A stretch of DNA of 64,000 bases from assembly GCA_964036195.1 (NCBI GenBank), contig OZ038453.1, positions 4,851,469 to 4,915,468 of the forward strand, given 5' to 3'. Below, piece by piece: positions 20,901 to 27,289 of this stretch. Position 1 is the first letter of the stretch. The number at the start of each line of letters is the position of its first letter. The notes under the pieces were generated by a model. It was given only the letters and a program-made list of their open reading frames with translations. It was not told the DNA's origin and did not search any database. The position numbers were made by a program, and so were the translations under genes. The DNA is from Sphaerolaimus hirsutus (Eukaryota > Nematoda > Chromadorea > Monhysterida > Sphaerolaimidae).

Positions 20901-23505
20901 AATTTGGCATGCATACTCACCAAATCGATTAGTACACACATGCCAAAATTGAGACAAATCGAAAACTTTCTATACAACCCCCAAGAGGATATGTGTCAGT
21001 GTGTGTAACTGTCTTGCAGGAATTTTGTGCATGCAAATTTGGTGATAATAAACCCAATTAACATGTAAACAACCCATACAGACTAAGGCCCCGTTTACAC
21101 GGATTTTTTGTCACGACTCGACAACAATAAAACGTTCAATAAGTTGAGTAAAAAGGTTCCATATTCATTAGAAAAAGTGGTCCAGTATACCTTCTACCTA
21201 AGCGAATATGCAGGCCAAATTGCAGACTCGTGGTTGTAGCTCAAGATTTATAACGTCCGAAAAAAGTTTGCTATTGTCGCTGGCTGTCAGAGACAGTCCG
21301 ACAACTGTCCGACAACTGCAAAAGTTTTCAAACGCCTTTAACTCATGAGCTACAAGCACGATTGTGCAATTTGACATGCATGTTTGCCTAGGTAAGATGT
21401 AAATATAATTGACCACTTTTTCTCATAAATATGGAACATTTTTACTCAACTTATTGAACGTTTTATTTTTGTCGAGTCGTCACAAAAAATCCGTGTAAAC
21501 GGGGTCTAATTATGGACTTTTGAAAAAAAAATTTTTTCACCGGGGACTGGTCCCCAATAAGGGCCGCTGTGATTAGCCGTTGGAGGCTGGTATCACAATC
21601 ATATTTAGTGGGAATAATCAATTTTTCCATGAAATTTGTAAATTATTTATTTCAATGAAACATGTAACTAATCAATTTTTCCATAAAATTTATTTTATCA
21701 TGACACTGAAACTTACATCAAGCTGTATTTGACTCTCAACTTCCAAAGTGCCTTAAATTGTATTGTGCCTAATTTCAATACCTTACTCCAGTGTTGTGTG
21801 CCTTACATGTGCCTTAAATTCAAATTGAATTCGCACCCAGGAAGCAAGTGATAAAAAACAGGGACGAATTCAGGATTCAGTACCTTCAGGGGAATCTAAA
21901 AGTAAAGATTCAGGGACAGGCACGTCGGGAAGCAAGGAAAAAGGTGATGCCCATGAAAAACCTTCTCCTGAAGATACTTCAGGCAGCAAGCCATCAGGAT
22001 CTGAGGTTCTGTTTTTGTTCAGAGGGCACTCCCAGGCCCTTTAAATAACCAAAGTGTCAAAGACCCTGGAAAATGCCATGTGTCATGTAAAAGACCATGG
22101 TAAGTGTCAAATGTCATGTAAAAGACCCTGTAAAGTGTCATGTGTATCCAAAGCTTATTTTGTCATCCAAACAATGTCAAAAAGTAAGGTTTTGATAGAA
22201 AAAAACATAAGATTTGACACGACATTTGACACTTTACATGACCAATTATGTGTAAGTTCTCAAAATAAAAACAAATTCCATATTTAAGTTTTTCGAAAAT
22301 GAATATCTGTATTTTGAGTTTCCATGTTTTATTTCTTTCTTTTTTTTTGAATTCATAAAAACTCAAGTTTTTTGCCATTAACTCTAGTTTTTTCATAAAA
22401 ACTCCAACCGAGTTGCCATTTTGCAGGGCATTTTCCATGACTTTTGACACTTTGCATGACATTTTACATTTTACAGGGCTTTTTACAGGGTGTGGGAGTG
22501 GTACCAGATGGTTTCCCATCGTAACCAATAAAAACATCTCCCTGCAGAACCAAAAAGCAATAGTCAGTTCGGGAAGCACCGACACAATGCAGCCAAAACA
22601 GAAACTGGACCCTGACCAGGTGACAATTCAACAAGTGAAGAAGGAAAAAATAATTTGAGAAGTGAGAAGTTGAGGGGTTAAAGGGAAGTAAAATGAGAAG
22701 TGAAATGAGAAGTCAAAAAATAAGGGAAATGAGAAGGGAAATGAGAAGTGAAATGAGAAGTAAAATGAGAAGTGAAATGAGAAGTCAAATGAGAAATGAA
22801 ATGAGAAGTGAAATGAGAACTGAAATGAGATGTGAAATGAGAATTAAAATGGGAACTGAAATGAGAAGTGAAATGAGATGTGACTAAAGAAGTTAAATGA
22901 GAAGTCAAATGAGAAGTGAAATGAGGAGTGAAATGAGAAGTGAAATGAAATGTGAGAAGTGAAATGAGAAGTGAGAAGTGAAATGAGAAGTGAGAAGTGA
23001 AATGAGATGTAATGAGTTAAAAGCTAAGTAAGGTACTCACTTCACTTCTCATTTCCTGTCTCATTTCACATTTCACCTCTCAGATCACTTCACATTTCAC
23101 TTGTCGCCTCTCAAATGCATTTTCACTTCTCCACTTTTTGAATTGACCCCAGAACCAGGACCCAAATCAAAACGAAGGGTCAAAAAGCATCAGCGTCGGA
23201 AAGGCGTCCAGGTGCCAGTCCCAGACCCTGGAAAAAGCCCTGTAAAATGTCATGCAAAGTGTCAAAACTCAGTTGCCATTTTGCAGGGCATTTTCCATGA
23301 CTTCTGACACTTTACACATGACATTTGACACTTTACAGGGTCTGGGACTGCCCCCAGCAAAGTGACCGAACCCGAGGATCAAGTGACAAAGCACAAGACG
23401 CAAAAGTCCATCGACGACGACAATTTGGGCACGCAAAGTGACAAGCACGCGGTGGAAAGTGATAAGTGGGCGACGCAAAGTGATAAGTTGAGCGGTGCAA
23501 AGTGA
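5876..23505 (+). CDS. SLC6-family Na+/Cl--coupled transporter (5' exon missing)
   Basis: Joined coding exons: 5876-5975, 6498-6643, 7047-7122, 7489-7556, 13132-13327, 15047-15179, 15808-16046, 16658-16761, 17941-18074, 18577-18715, 19086-19315, 20170-20328, 20530-20610, 21841-22005, 22548-22619, 23153-23211, 23358-23505. All junctions are GT-AG with matching phases and give 749 codons including TGA. SLC6 hallmarks occur in family order: the TM1 motif, GQY in TM2, a Cys pair in the large extracellular loop, QIFFSL in TM6, LGIDSQ and VETPITA in TM8, and a TM12 ending at LRKQ. Members move amino acids or neurotransmitter-like solutes across the plasma membrane using Na+ and usually Cl-; the substrate here is unknown. 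Odd points: TM1 reads [10 protein letters not shown] where the family almost always has GLGNVWRFPY, TM6 reads SLSAGNGG, and there is a long Ser/Lys/Asp-rich cytoplasmic tail. Exon 1 begins in phase 1, so at least one upstream exon exists. I found no convincing start. Confidence 0.93.
6498..6643 (+). CDS. SLC6 exon: TM2
   Basis: Encodes [14 protein letters not shown] and then [11 protein letters not shown], the conserved TM2 with the Tyr and Gln linked to chloride binding in the family. Phase 2 in, phase 1 out. Confidence 0.93.
7047..7122 (+). CDS. SLC6 exon: TM3
   Basis: Encodes [11 protein letters not shown] and [14 protein letters not shown]. The YY of TM3, which lines the substrate site in the family, is present. 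The exon ends two bases into an Arg codon, exactly where a foldback element begins. Confidence 0.92.
7123..7488 (+). mobile_element. Introner: CAGACCC-family element = intron 3
   Basis: The whole intron is one foldback element. It starts GTGCCACTCCCAGACACTG, ends cgggagtgcccc plus CAG, and is filled with tgtaaaatgtcatgcaaag repeats and their inverses. The donor GT is the element's first two bases. The right flanking CAG is the acceptor; the left flank is CCG (one mismatch). Splicing joins AWAI-R-YMFASF in frame, as the SLC6 family alignment needs. Confidence 0.85.
7489..7556 (+). CDS. SLC6 exon: start of extracellular loop 2
   Basis: A 68-bp exon encoding [12 protein letters not shown] and then [10 protein letters not shown]. 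It matches the conserved LPW...C..WN...C segment and carries the first Cys of the loop disulfide. Donor is a perfect GTGAGT. Confidence 0.92.
7881..8409. mobile_element. GCGGGAATTAGAGCTCAG palindrome element
   Basis: A near-perfect 529-bp palindrome. The left arm begins aagcgggaattagagctcag and the right arm ends with its inverse, and they meet near 8140 at tattgcaagcaata. Both arms are rich in gacgtgaaatga. A single-arm copy lies at 33887-36110 and a diverged full copy at 61111-61529. Confidence 0.85.
8410..10044. other. AT-rich intronic DNA
   Basis: Nothing recognisable as a gene or full element. AT-rich, with a gcagtgctcttcac / tgagttcaccaga neighbourhood and short A/T runs only. Confidence 0.4.
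10179..10799. mobile_element. GAGGCGTCTACTT foldback MITE, copy A
   Basis: Ends gaggcctctacttttaaaag and inverse ttttagaagtagacgcctc, with internal repeats of ggacttgtcgacttttag. Flanked by ATAT on both sides (10175-10178, 10800-10803), a 4-bp duplication. It lies inside a GTGAAGC element. The second copy is at 42722-43334. Confidence 0.85.
11002..12862. mobile_element. TTTCCGTTTTCCG foldback element with captured retroelement
   Basis: Ends gggtgtcaaatttccg and inverse attttgacaccc, flanked by TA (11000-11001, 12863-12864). Both arms are tandem ccgttttccgttttccggc repeats. The centre (about 11250-12580) is a BEL/Pao RT fragment. A short copy without cargo is at 16250-16569. Confidence 0.75.
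11252..12540 (-). pseudogene. BEL/Pao-type retrotransposon RT fragment
   Basis: The minus strand has open segments separated by stops. One (12364-11693) contains [31 protein letters not shown] and FFWLKD, the RT signature of the BEL/Pao group. A second (11461-11252) contains [13 protein letters not shown], typical of the Pao connection region. Gag, protease and integrase are absent and there are several breaks. It is a non-functional internal piece. Confidence 0.8.
13132..13327 (+). CDS. SLC6 exon: extracellular loop 2
   Basis: Encodes [15 protein letters not shown] through NDTSPSLEY. It has four N-glycosylation sequons (NST, NIT, NGT, NDT) and the second loop Cys. The loop length and the S-P-S-x-E-Y ending before TM4 fit the family. 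Phase 1 in, phase 2 out. Confidence 0.92.
13328..15046 (+). other. SLC6 intron 5 with GGGGACCGGTCCCC foldback
   Basis: From 13930 to 14830 lies a long palindromic element. Its outer ends (cagtccccagcaaaaaataa and inverse) and inner blocks repeat the self-complementary motif ggggaccggtcccc. The centre (14250-14530) is itself a palindrome. A relative is at 20624-21570. The rest is AT-rich. Confidence 0.65.
15047..15179 (+). CDS. SLC6 exon: TM4
   Basis: Encodes [18 protein letters not shown], then [15 protein letters not shown] and SKGVKSAGK. The W..VLCLL.AW....KGVKS.GK pattern is diagnostic of SLC6 TM4. Confidence 0.93.
15283..15670. mobile_element. CAGACCC-family element, left end eroded (intron 6)
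   Basis: Alternating tgtcaaatgtaaagtc repeats, then their inverse. The right end is gggcttgggattgccac plus CTG. The expected left terminus is not visible. It lies inside intron 6 (15180-15807), away from the splice sites. Confidence 0.6.
15808..16046 (+). CDS. SLC6 exon: TM5-TM6
   Basis: Encodes [38 protein letters not shown] and [12 protein letters not shown]. This covers TM5 and the unwound TM6. The family consensus FSLG.GFG is changed to FSLSAGNGG, so two positions facing the substrate site are unusual. Confidence 0.94.
16250..16569. mobile_element. TTTCCG foldback element without cargo
   Basis: Starts gtgtcaactttcagtttccg, ends with inverse tttggcaccc and is TA-flanked. The arms are degenerate ttttccg / ttttctg repeats. 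It lies in SLC6 intron 7 (16047-16657). The earlier part of the intron (16090-16245) has a gcgcca-type repeat. Confidence 0.6.
16658..16761 (+). CDS. SLC6 exon: TM7
   Basis: Encodes [18 protein letters not shown] then [15 protein letters not shown], closely matching the [15 protein letters not shown] signature. The Ser of TM7 used for chloride coordination in the family is present. Confidence 0.94.
16762..17940 (+). other. SLC6 intron 8: foldback DNA
   Basis: It contains ccgtatt-family remnants near 16995-17195 (cccccctcgaattaccc). From 17395 to 17690 a palindrome with arms ccaccca...ggtgggt and caccccca/tgggggtg meets around gcagcgactcactacagggt. A short C/G-run block follows to 17850. Confidence 0.6.
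17941..18074 (+). CDS. SLC6 exon: loop 4 to TM8
   Basis: Encodes [20 protein letters not shown] then [17 protein letters not shown]. The LGIDSQ motif carries the TM8 Asp-Ser of the second sodium site. The usual GPGLAF is GSVLAY here. Confidence 0.93.
18092..18353. mobile_element. CCGTATT foldback MITE in SLC6 intron 9
   Basis: Left end ccgtatttgctcggaatacc, right end gtatttcgaggaaatacg. C-rich in the first half, with an atgtatgcaaggtacatgat centre. Both ends have diverged. Confidence 0.6.
18577..18715 (+). CDS. SLC6 exon: TM8-TM9
   Basis: Encodes [18 protein letters not shown] then [19 protein letters not shown]. It matches the VLVET.ITA..DE.P signature of TM8. Phase 0 in, phase 1 out. The donor ggg|gttggt follows a G-rich stretch, so the exact end is chosen by phase. 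Confidence 0.9.
19086..19315 (+). CDS. SLC6 exon: TM10-TM11 start
   Basis: Encodes [36 protein letters not shown] and [16 protein letters not shown]. This fits TM10 (FE.I.V.YVYG..RF..DI) and the start of TM11. The donor gtg|gtttgt is followed directly by a minisatellite. Confidence 0.92.
19330..19980. repeat. 16-bp minisatellite ggctttttgagggggt
   Basis: About 15 near-identical tandem copies of ggctttttgagggggt run from 19330 to 19590 and then decay to about 19980. It starts 15 bp after the exon donor. Long Pro/Lys-rich frames on the other strand are a by-product of the repeat. Confidence 0.9.
20170..20328 (+). CDS. SLC6 exon: TM11-TM12
   Basis: Encodes [32 protein letters not shown] and [24 protein letters not shown] is the family's TM12 entry motif. 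Acceptor ccacccag, phase 0 on both sides. Confidence 0.92.
20530..20610 (+). CDS. SLC6 exon: end of TM12 and proximal tail
   Basis: Encodes [17 protein letters not shown] then [13 protein letters not shown]...PT..W is the usual SLC6 segment right after TM12. Ends in CAG|GTGCC. Confidence 0.9.
20611..21840 (+). other. SLC6 intron 13 with nested foldback elements
   Basis: Begins GTGCCTGTTTTGG after a CAG and ends TTCGCACC plus CAG, so it is CAG-flanked like the introners, but the terminal match is only four bases. Inside, 20624-21570 is a ggggacagtccccggtgaaa foldback, itself split by 21087-21506. Confidence 0.6.
21087..21506. mobile_element. GGCCCCGTTTACACGG foldback MITE, TAA-flanked
   Basis: Left end ggccccgtttacacgg, right end ccgtgtaaacggggtc. 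TAA on both sides (21084-21086, 21507-21509). The arms include attgaacgtttt. The terminus and the TWA-type duplication are typical of PIF/Harbinger MITEs. Confidence 0.8.
21841..22005 (+). CDS. SLC6 exon: Ser/Lys-rich cytoplasmic tail
   Basis: A 55-codon exon, phase 0 both sides, starting [20 protein letters not shown] and ending [15 protein letters not shown]. Low complexity, acidic and basic residues mixed with Ser/Gly; no known domain. The donor gag|gttctg is moderate. Confidence 0.75.
22023..22504. mobile_element. CAGACCC-family CWG element inside SLC6 intron 14
   Basis: CAG on both sides (22020-22022, 22505-22507). Left end agggcactcccaggccc, right end acagggtgtgggagtggtac. Its left end is AG, not GT. 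Here the splice sites (22006 and 22547) lie outside the element. Without it the intron would be only 57 nt. Confidence 0.75.
22548..22619 (+). CDS. SLC6 exon: tail, 24 codons
   Basis: Encodes [18 protein letters not shown] then KLDPDQ. Phase 0 both sides. Acceptor ctgcag. It ends CAG|GTGAC, where an element-derived intron begins. Confidence 0.7.
22620..23152 (+). mobile_element. Introner: GTGACAATTC element = intron 15
   Basis: The intron equals an element. The left end GTGACAATTCAACAAGTGAA and the inverse of the right end (gggtcaattcaaaaagtgg) match at about 17 of 22 positions. CAG flanks both ends (22617-22619, 23150-23152). The interior is an inverted minisatellite of aaatgagaagtg (22680-23010) and its complement. 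The GT is the element's own terminus; the acceptor is the right CAG. Confidence 0.8.
23153..23211 (+). CDS. SLC6 exon: tail, 19 codons
   Basis: Encodes [19 protein letters not shown] plus two bases of the next codon. Phase 0 in, phase 2 out. The donor is CAG|GTGCCAG, the start of the next introner. Confidence 0.75.
23212..23357 (+). mobile_element. Introner: CAGACCC-family element = intron 16 (146 bp)
   Basis: Element 23212-23354 has the left end GTGCCAGTCCCAGACCCTG and the right end cagggtctgggactgcccc. CAG at 23209-23211 and 23355-23357. The middle has a short inverted agttgccattttgcagggca. Splicing at the element's GT and the right CAG rejoins GCGTCCAG|CAAAGTG, exactly the pre-insertion exon with one CAG. 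Confidence 0.9.
23358..23505 (+). CDS. SLC6 terminal exon
   Basis: Encodes [38 protein letters not shown] and [10 protein letters not shown], then TGA. The acidic/basic tail contains threefold (Q/E)SDK repeats that follow a coding repeat of caaagtgataag in the DNA. That repeat continues past the stop. No PDZ-type terminus. Confidence 0.75.
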
Positions 23506-24562
23506 TAAGTTGAGTGTCGGTTGAGTTGAGTGTAGGGGGGTTAGGAAGTGAAGTGATGTCAATTCTGCAAGTGGGCACGTTATTCAAGTGTTTGTGGGCG
23601 TTTCCCATCGGAGAGTTGGTGGAGGGGTGTGTTTCATTTCAAACACCCTTGATTTTTATCTAGGTACCTATTCAACTTTCACACTCACAAGTAAAATTTT
23701 TTACAGTATTCACAGCCACATGTCTTTGTGTAACCGTTTTGGGCACTTTCAACTTGGCAAACGATTAATCTCCTTTTTTACATCTTACACCTTGGTAAAA
23801 CCTGAGTTCACTGTTTTCACTTACCTATTTACCAACAAAAATTTTCACATCAGTTTTTTCATTTGTTCACTTGTCGAACTGACACCATAGAGTCCAGCCC
23901 CAGGGTTGTTTTACCCAGAAATGTTTCTACTTGACACCTGTTGCAGCTGTGACATTACCTAGTGATGCAAACATCACCAGGGGGCAGTCCCAGACCCTGT
24001 AAAATGCCCTGTAAAATATCAAATGTCATGCAAAGTGTCAAAAGTCATGGAAAATGCCCCGCAAAATGGCAACTTGGTTGCCATTTTGCAAGGCATTTTC
24101 CATCATTGTTGACACTTTGCATGACATATTTTACATTTTACAGGGCTTTTTACAGGGTCTGGGAGTGCCCCCTGACATTACTAGTCATGTAAGCCATGTC
24201 AATATGAAAATTTGAGCAGGCTGGAAATGTTTTGGAAGAATGTGATAAAACTACCCTGGGGATAGGCTTGAAAGATGTTTTCACATAAAATTCTGGTGTA
24301 GTTTTTGGTAGACAAAACCATTGTGTGGGTGTAGTAATGTTGGGAATGCTCTGAACTGCTCTAGGTGTTAAAAATATGGATTCTGATTAAAAAATAGTAA
24401 TGTTTATCCTTGTTTGAGTGTCAACAAATTCCCCCAGTTTACTGACAGTGAAAATGTTTTACCTTTCAGTTTTCATATATATTTCTGTTAGGTTATTTGT
24501 TGACACCCTAAAATTCTGTACTTCGCATACTGATTCGATTACTGAAATAAAGGAGACAACTA
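23506..24562. other. Intergenic DNA after SLC6
   Basis: No gene seen. 23981-24171 is a CAGACCC-family copy (left flank CAG, right flank CTG). The remainder is T-rich, and the SLC6 poly(A) signal was not identified. Confidence 0.5.
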
Positions 24563-25171
24563 GGGATGGCACAAAACTGTTTTTAACGACCCTGTTTAAA
24601 AAAACGTTTTTTTTTAAAACGTTTTTCATATAAATAAAATGGGTTTTTTTAAAGCTCCCAGATTTGGTTATGGGTCTACACATACATATCAGTACTCTGT
24701 GACGTTAAATATAGCCATAGAATAGCTGTGGAGCCATGGGATAGCATTATAAGTGGTAATTTCTGTCACAAATACCCATTTTTGTCGACTTGTTACGCAT
24801 ATCGCCATTTGTCGAATGTTTGTGACTTCAAGTCAAGTTTTGCATGGAATAGTGCTTAAATAAGGTTATAAGAAAAGGCTAATACATTGACAGTGATTTT
24901 TCACAATGTAGAAGTATGTGGGAGCACATTTGCTCGATATTATATCCTACACTAACATATCATGGCTTTTTATGACACAGTAGTATAAACAAATGGAAGC
25001 TTTCACACTAAAAATGCCTCAAAACCAATGAAAACAACCACCAATGGTAATGTGTATGTGAAATTGCGCGCTTGCGCGCAAAAAAATTGCAAAATACCTA
25101 GTGCTTAGTACTAAAAATTTCGGCTGCTGTTTTTTTATATAAAAAACGATTTAAAAAAACCGTGCCATCCC
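24563..25171. mobile_element. GGGATGGCAC foldback MITE, TA-flanked
   Basis: Left end gggatggcacaaaactg, right end accgtgccatccc, with TA on both sides (24561-24562, 25172-25173). Near each end are matching ttttttaaaacg / gatttaaaaaaacc blocks. Confidence 0.75.
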
Positions 25172-25349
25172 TAGAGTCGTCTTAATATGAACAAAATGGA
25201 TTATTATTATTCTCTGTGTTGAATTGAAGTATACATCACTTTAATCTTTGTCTAAATTTATAAATACAGATAAAAGTAAGTGCGTGATGAGCGGTGAAGA
25301 GACTTCACGCAGACGCGCAATGTCAGCGTGAAGTCACATCACTAGGGCT

Positions 25350-25470
25350 CGAACTCGACTCGACTCGACTCGTGACTCGAGGGTAAAAACGGGTGCCAAC
25401 AAACTTGACTCGACTGAAAGAATTTGGGCCGTGATATCACCCAAACTCGACTTTGACAAAAAAACGAGTA
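25350..25470. repeat. ctcgactcgactcga microsatellite-like repeat
   Basis: A run of actcgactcgactcg and degenerate copies, next to a GTGAAGC element remnant. No coding potential. Confidence 0.6.
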
Positions 25471-25517
25471 GTATCACTGTTCCTCCAGAGGCTTCAGGAC
25501 ACTTAAATGAACACCAG

Positions 25518-26148
25518 GGGCCAGATTTAATAGTCCCTACAGATTTGTAGGGTAGGGCGTACGCCCGATAGATTTTTTAAAGTTCAGCCGCATCGACAAA
25601 CATGCACCGAGAGCAAGGCGGTTCGTAAAATACACGAAACAATCCCTCAAGGTCGCCGATATTGCAATATGACGAATATCGCTTCGATTTTGGCCCGGAA
25701 ATCACGATTTCGTCATTTCTTGGCCGTCTGCCAATTCGTTTATTATTTTATTTTGTCGGGCGGGTTACTCGCATAAGTCGCGCTTTTGTAGGCTCGTGCA
25801 TGCATTTATTTCTTGTCGCTGCCCTCATGTTTTCGGTTGTAGGCAGTGAACACTAAAAAAGTGGCCACCTGACTACACAAAAGCGCGACTCACGCGAGTA
25901 TCCCGCCCGACAAAATAAAATAAAAAAGTGAATCGGCAGACGGCCAAGAAATGACGAAATCGTGATTTCCGGGCCAAAATCGAAGCGATATACGTCATAT
26001 TGCAATATCGGCAACCTTAAGGGATGGTTTCGTATATTTTACGAACCGCCTTGCTCTCGGTGCATGTGCGTCAAAGCGGCTGAATTTAAAAAATCTGTCG
26101 GGCGTACGCCCTACCCTACAAATCTGTAGGGAGTATTAAATCTGGCCC
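25518..26148. mobile_element. GGGCCAGATTTAATA foldback element, CAG-flanked
   Basis: A long palindrome: left arm gggccagatttaatagtccc, right end gggagtattaaatctggccc. The arms are nearly identical through agggtagggcgtacgccc and the cgaatatcgcttcgattttg region. CAG at 25515-25517 and 26149-26151. It shares the CWG target and GGGCCAG terminus with the introner group. Confidence 0.85.
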
Positions 26149-26280
26149 CAGACGTGAAAGTCTGCTGAGGCGGTTCGTGAAGCCTTCGTGAAGATAGGCA
26201 AAGCGTGTGAAGACACTTCACCTCAAGCCTCGTGAAGCGTGTGGAAGTGGCTTCACGGAGGCTGCTTCAAGCGCATCCAG

Positions 26281-26428
26281 GGGCACTCCCAGACCCTGAA
26301 AAATGCCATGTAAAATGTAAAATGTCATGCAAAGTGTCAAAAGTCATGGAAAATGCCATGCAAAGTGGCAACCGTACGTTTGAAACTTTGCAAGACATTT
26401 GATATTTTACAGGGTCTGGGATTGGCAC
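26281..26428. mobile_element. CAGACCC-family CWG element, CAG-flanked
   Basis: Left end gggcactcccagaccctg, right end cagggtctgggattggcac, CAG at 26278-26280 and 26429-26431. It is inserted in a GTGAAGC element whose intact relatives read catccagcccgcttcac at that spot, which supports a CAG duplication. Confidence 0.85.
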
Positions 26429-26431
26429 CAG

Positions 26432-27289
26432 CGGGCTTCCACATAAGGCACGTGTCAAGGACGGTCATGTCCCATATATAATGCAAATACCGTATTTCTT
26501 CGATTTTATTGACCGCCAATGTATTGTTTCATAAGCCATTTTGGGGGGTCAATGTAAACGAGCAGGGCAAAGTGAATGAACATGGCAATGTATATCCCAT
26601 ATAGTATTTTCCATGTGCATTTCTTAATTAGATATGAATGTGGAACGAGTATAATGAAAACTACACTTTGCTTTCATCATAAATTAGGTAATTTAATTTA
26701 ATTTAAGATTAGAGTGGATCAACATACAAGCAATTTTGAAAAATTACTCATATATAAGGGACAACCAAGATAAGGTCTGGTCCTTCCACACAGGATACAG
26801 TATAAAGGCAATATACATTCAATGTCAACACAAGAATGAAGAAAATTCCAATGTCAACAAGAACATAGAGAATGTCACCTAACATTGTGTCAATCACCCT
26901 TTGTTATCAAGCAACTTGCCAATGGCACACCACCCAAATCCAAAGTGATTTATGAACCGGGAAATGATGTTCATCCCATGATCTGAAAAAATGTGCTGCA
27001 CCCGATATTATTTATTGAGGTCTTACACATGATCACATGGAAAACACCGTTGGAACCAATCAAAGATTTGTACAAAATATTTTGTTTGGGCAGAATAGCA
27101 TTGAGGAATTTGATCTATCCGCCCAAAGAGTGTGTATTTCCACATGCAATGCAATTTTAACATATGACAGTGTAAAATTTGTTTTTTGATTCTGTAATTC
27201 ATCACATCAATACCACCTGAATTGACCATTAAAAATTGACCACATTAATCACCACAAAATTTTCCATGCAAACATACTGCTGTAAATGA
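26432..27289. other. AT-rich spacer
   Basis: No gene seen. A ccgtatttcttcgattttat terminus lies near 26490, with no matching right end found. Confidence 0.4.

Noticed and set aside
22678-22908. Repetitive [12 protein letters not shown] protein frame
   Set aside because: Pure translation of the aaatgagaagtg minisatellite inside an intron.
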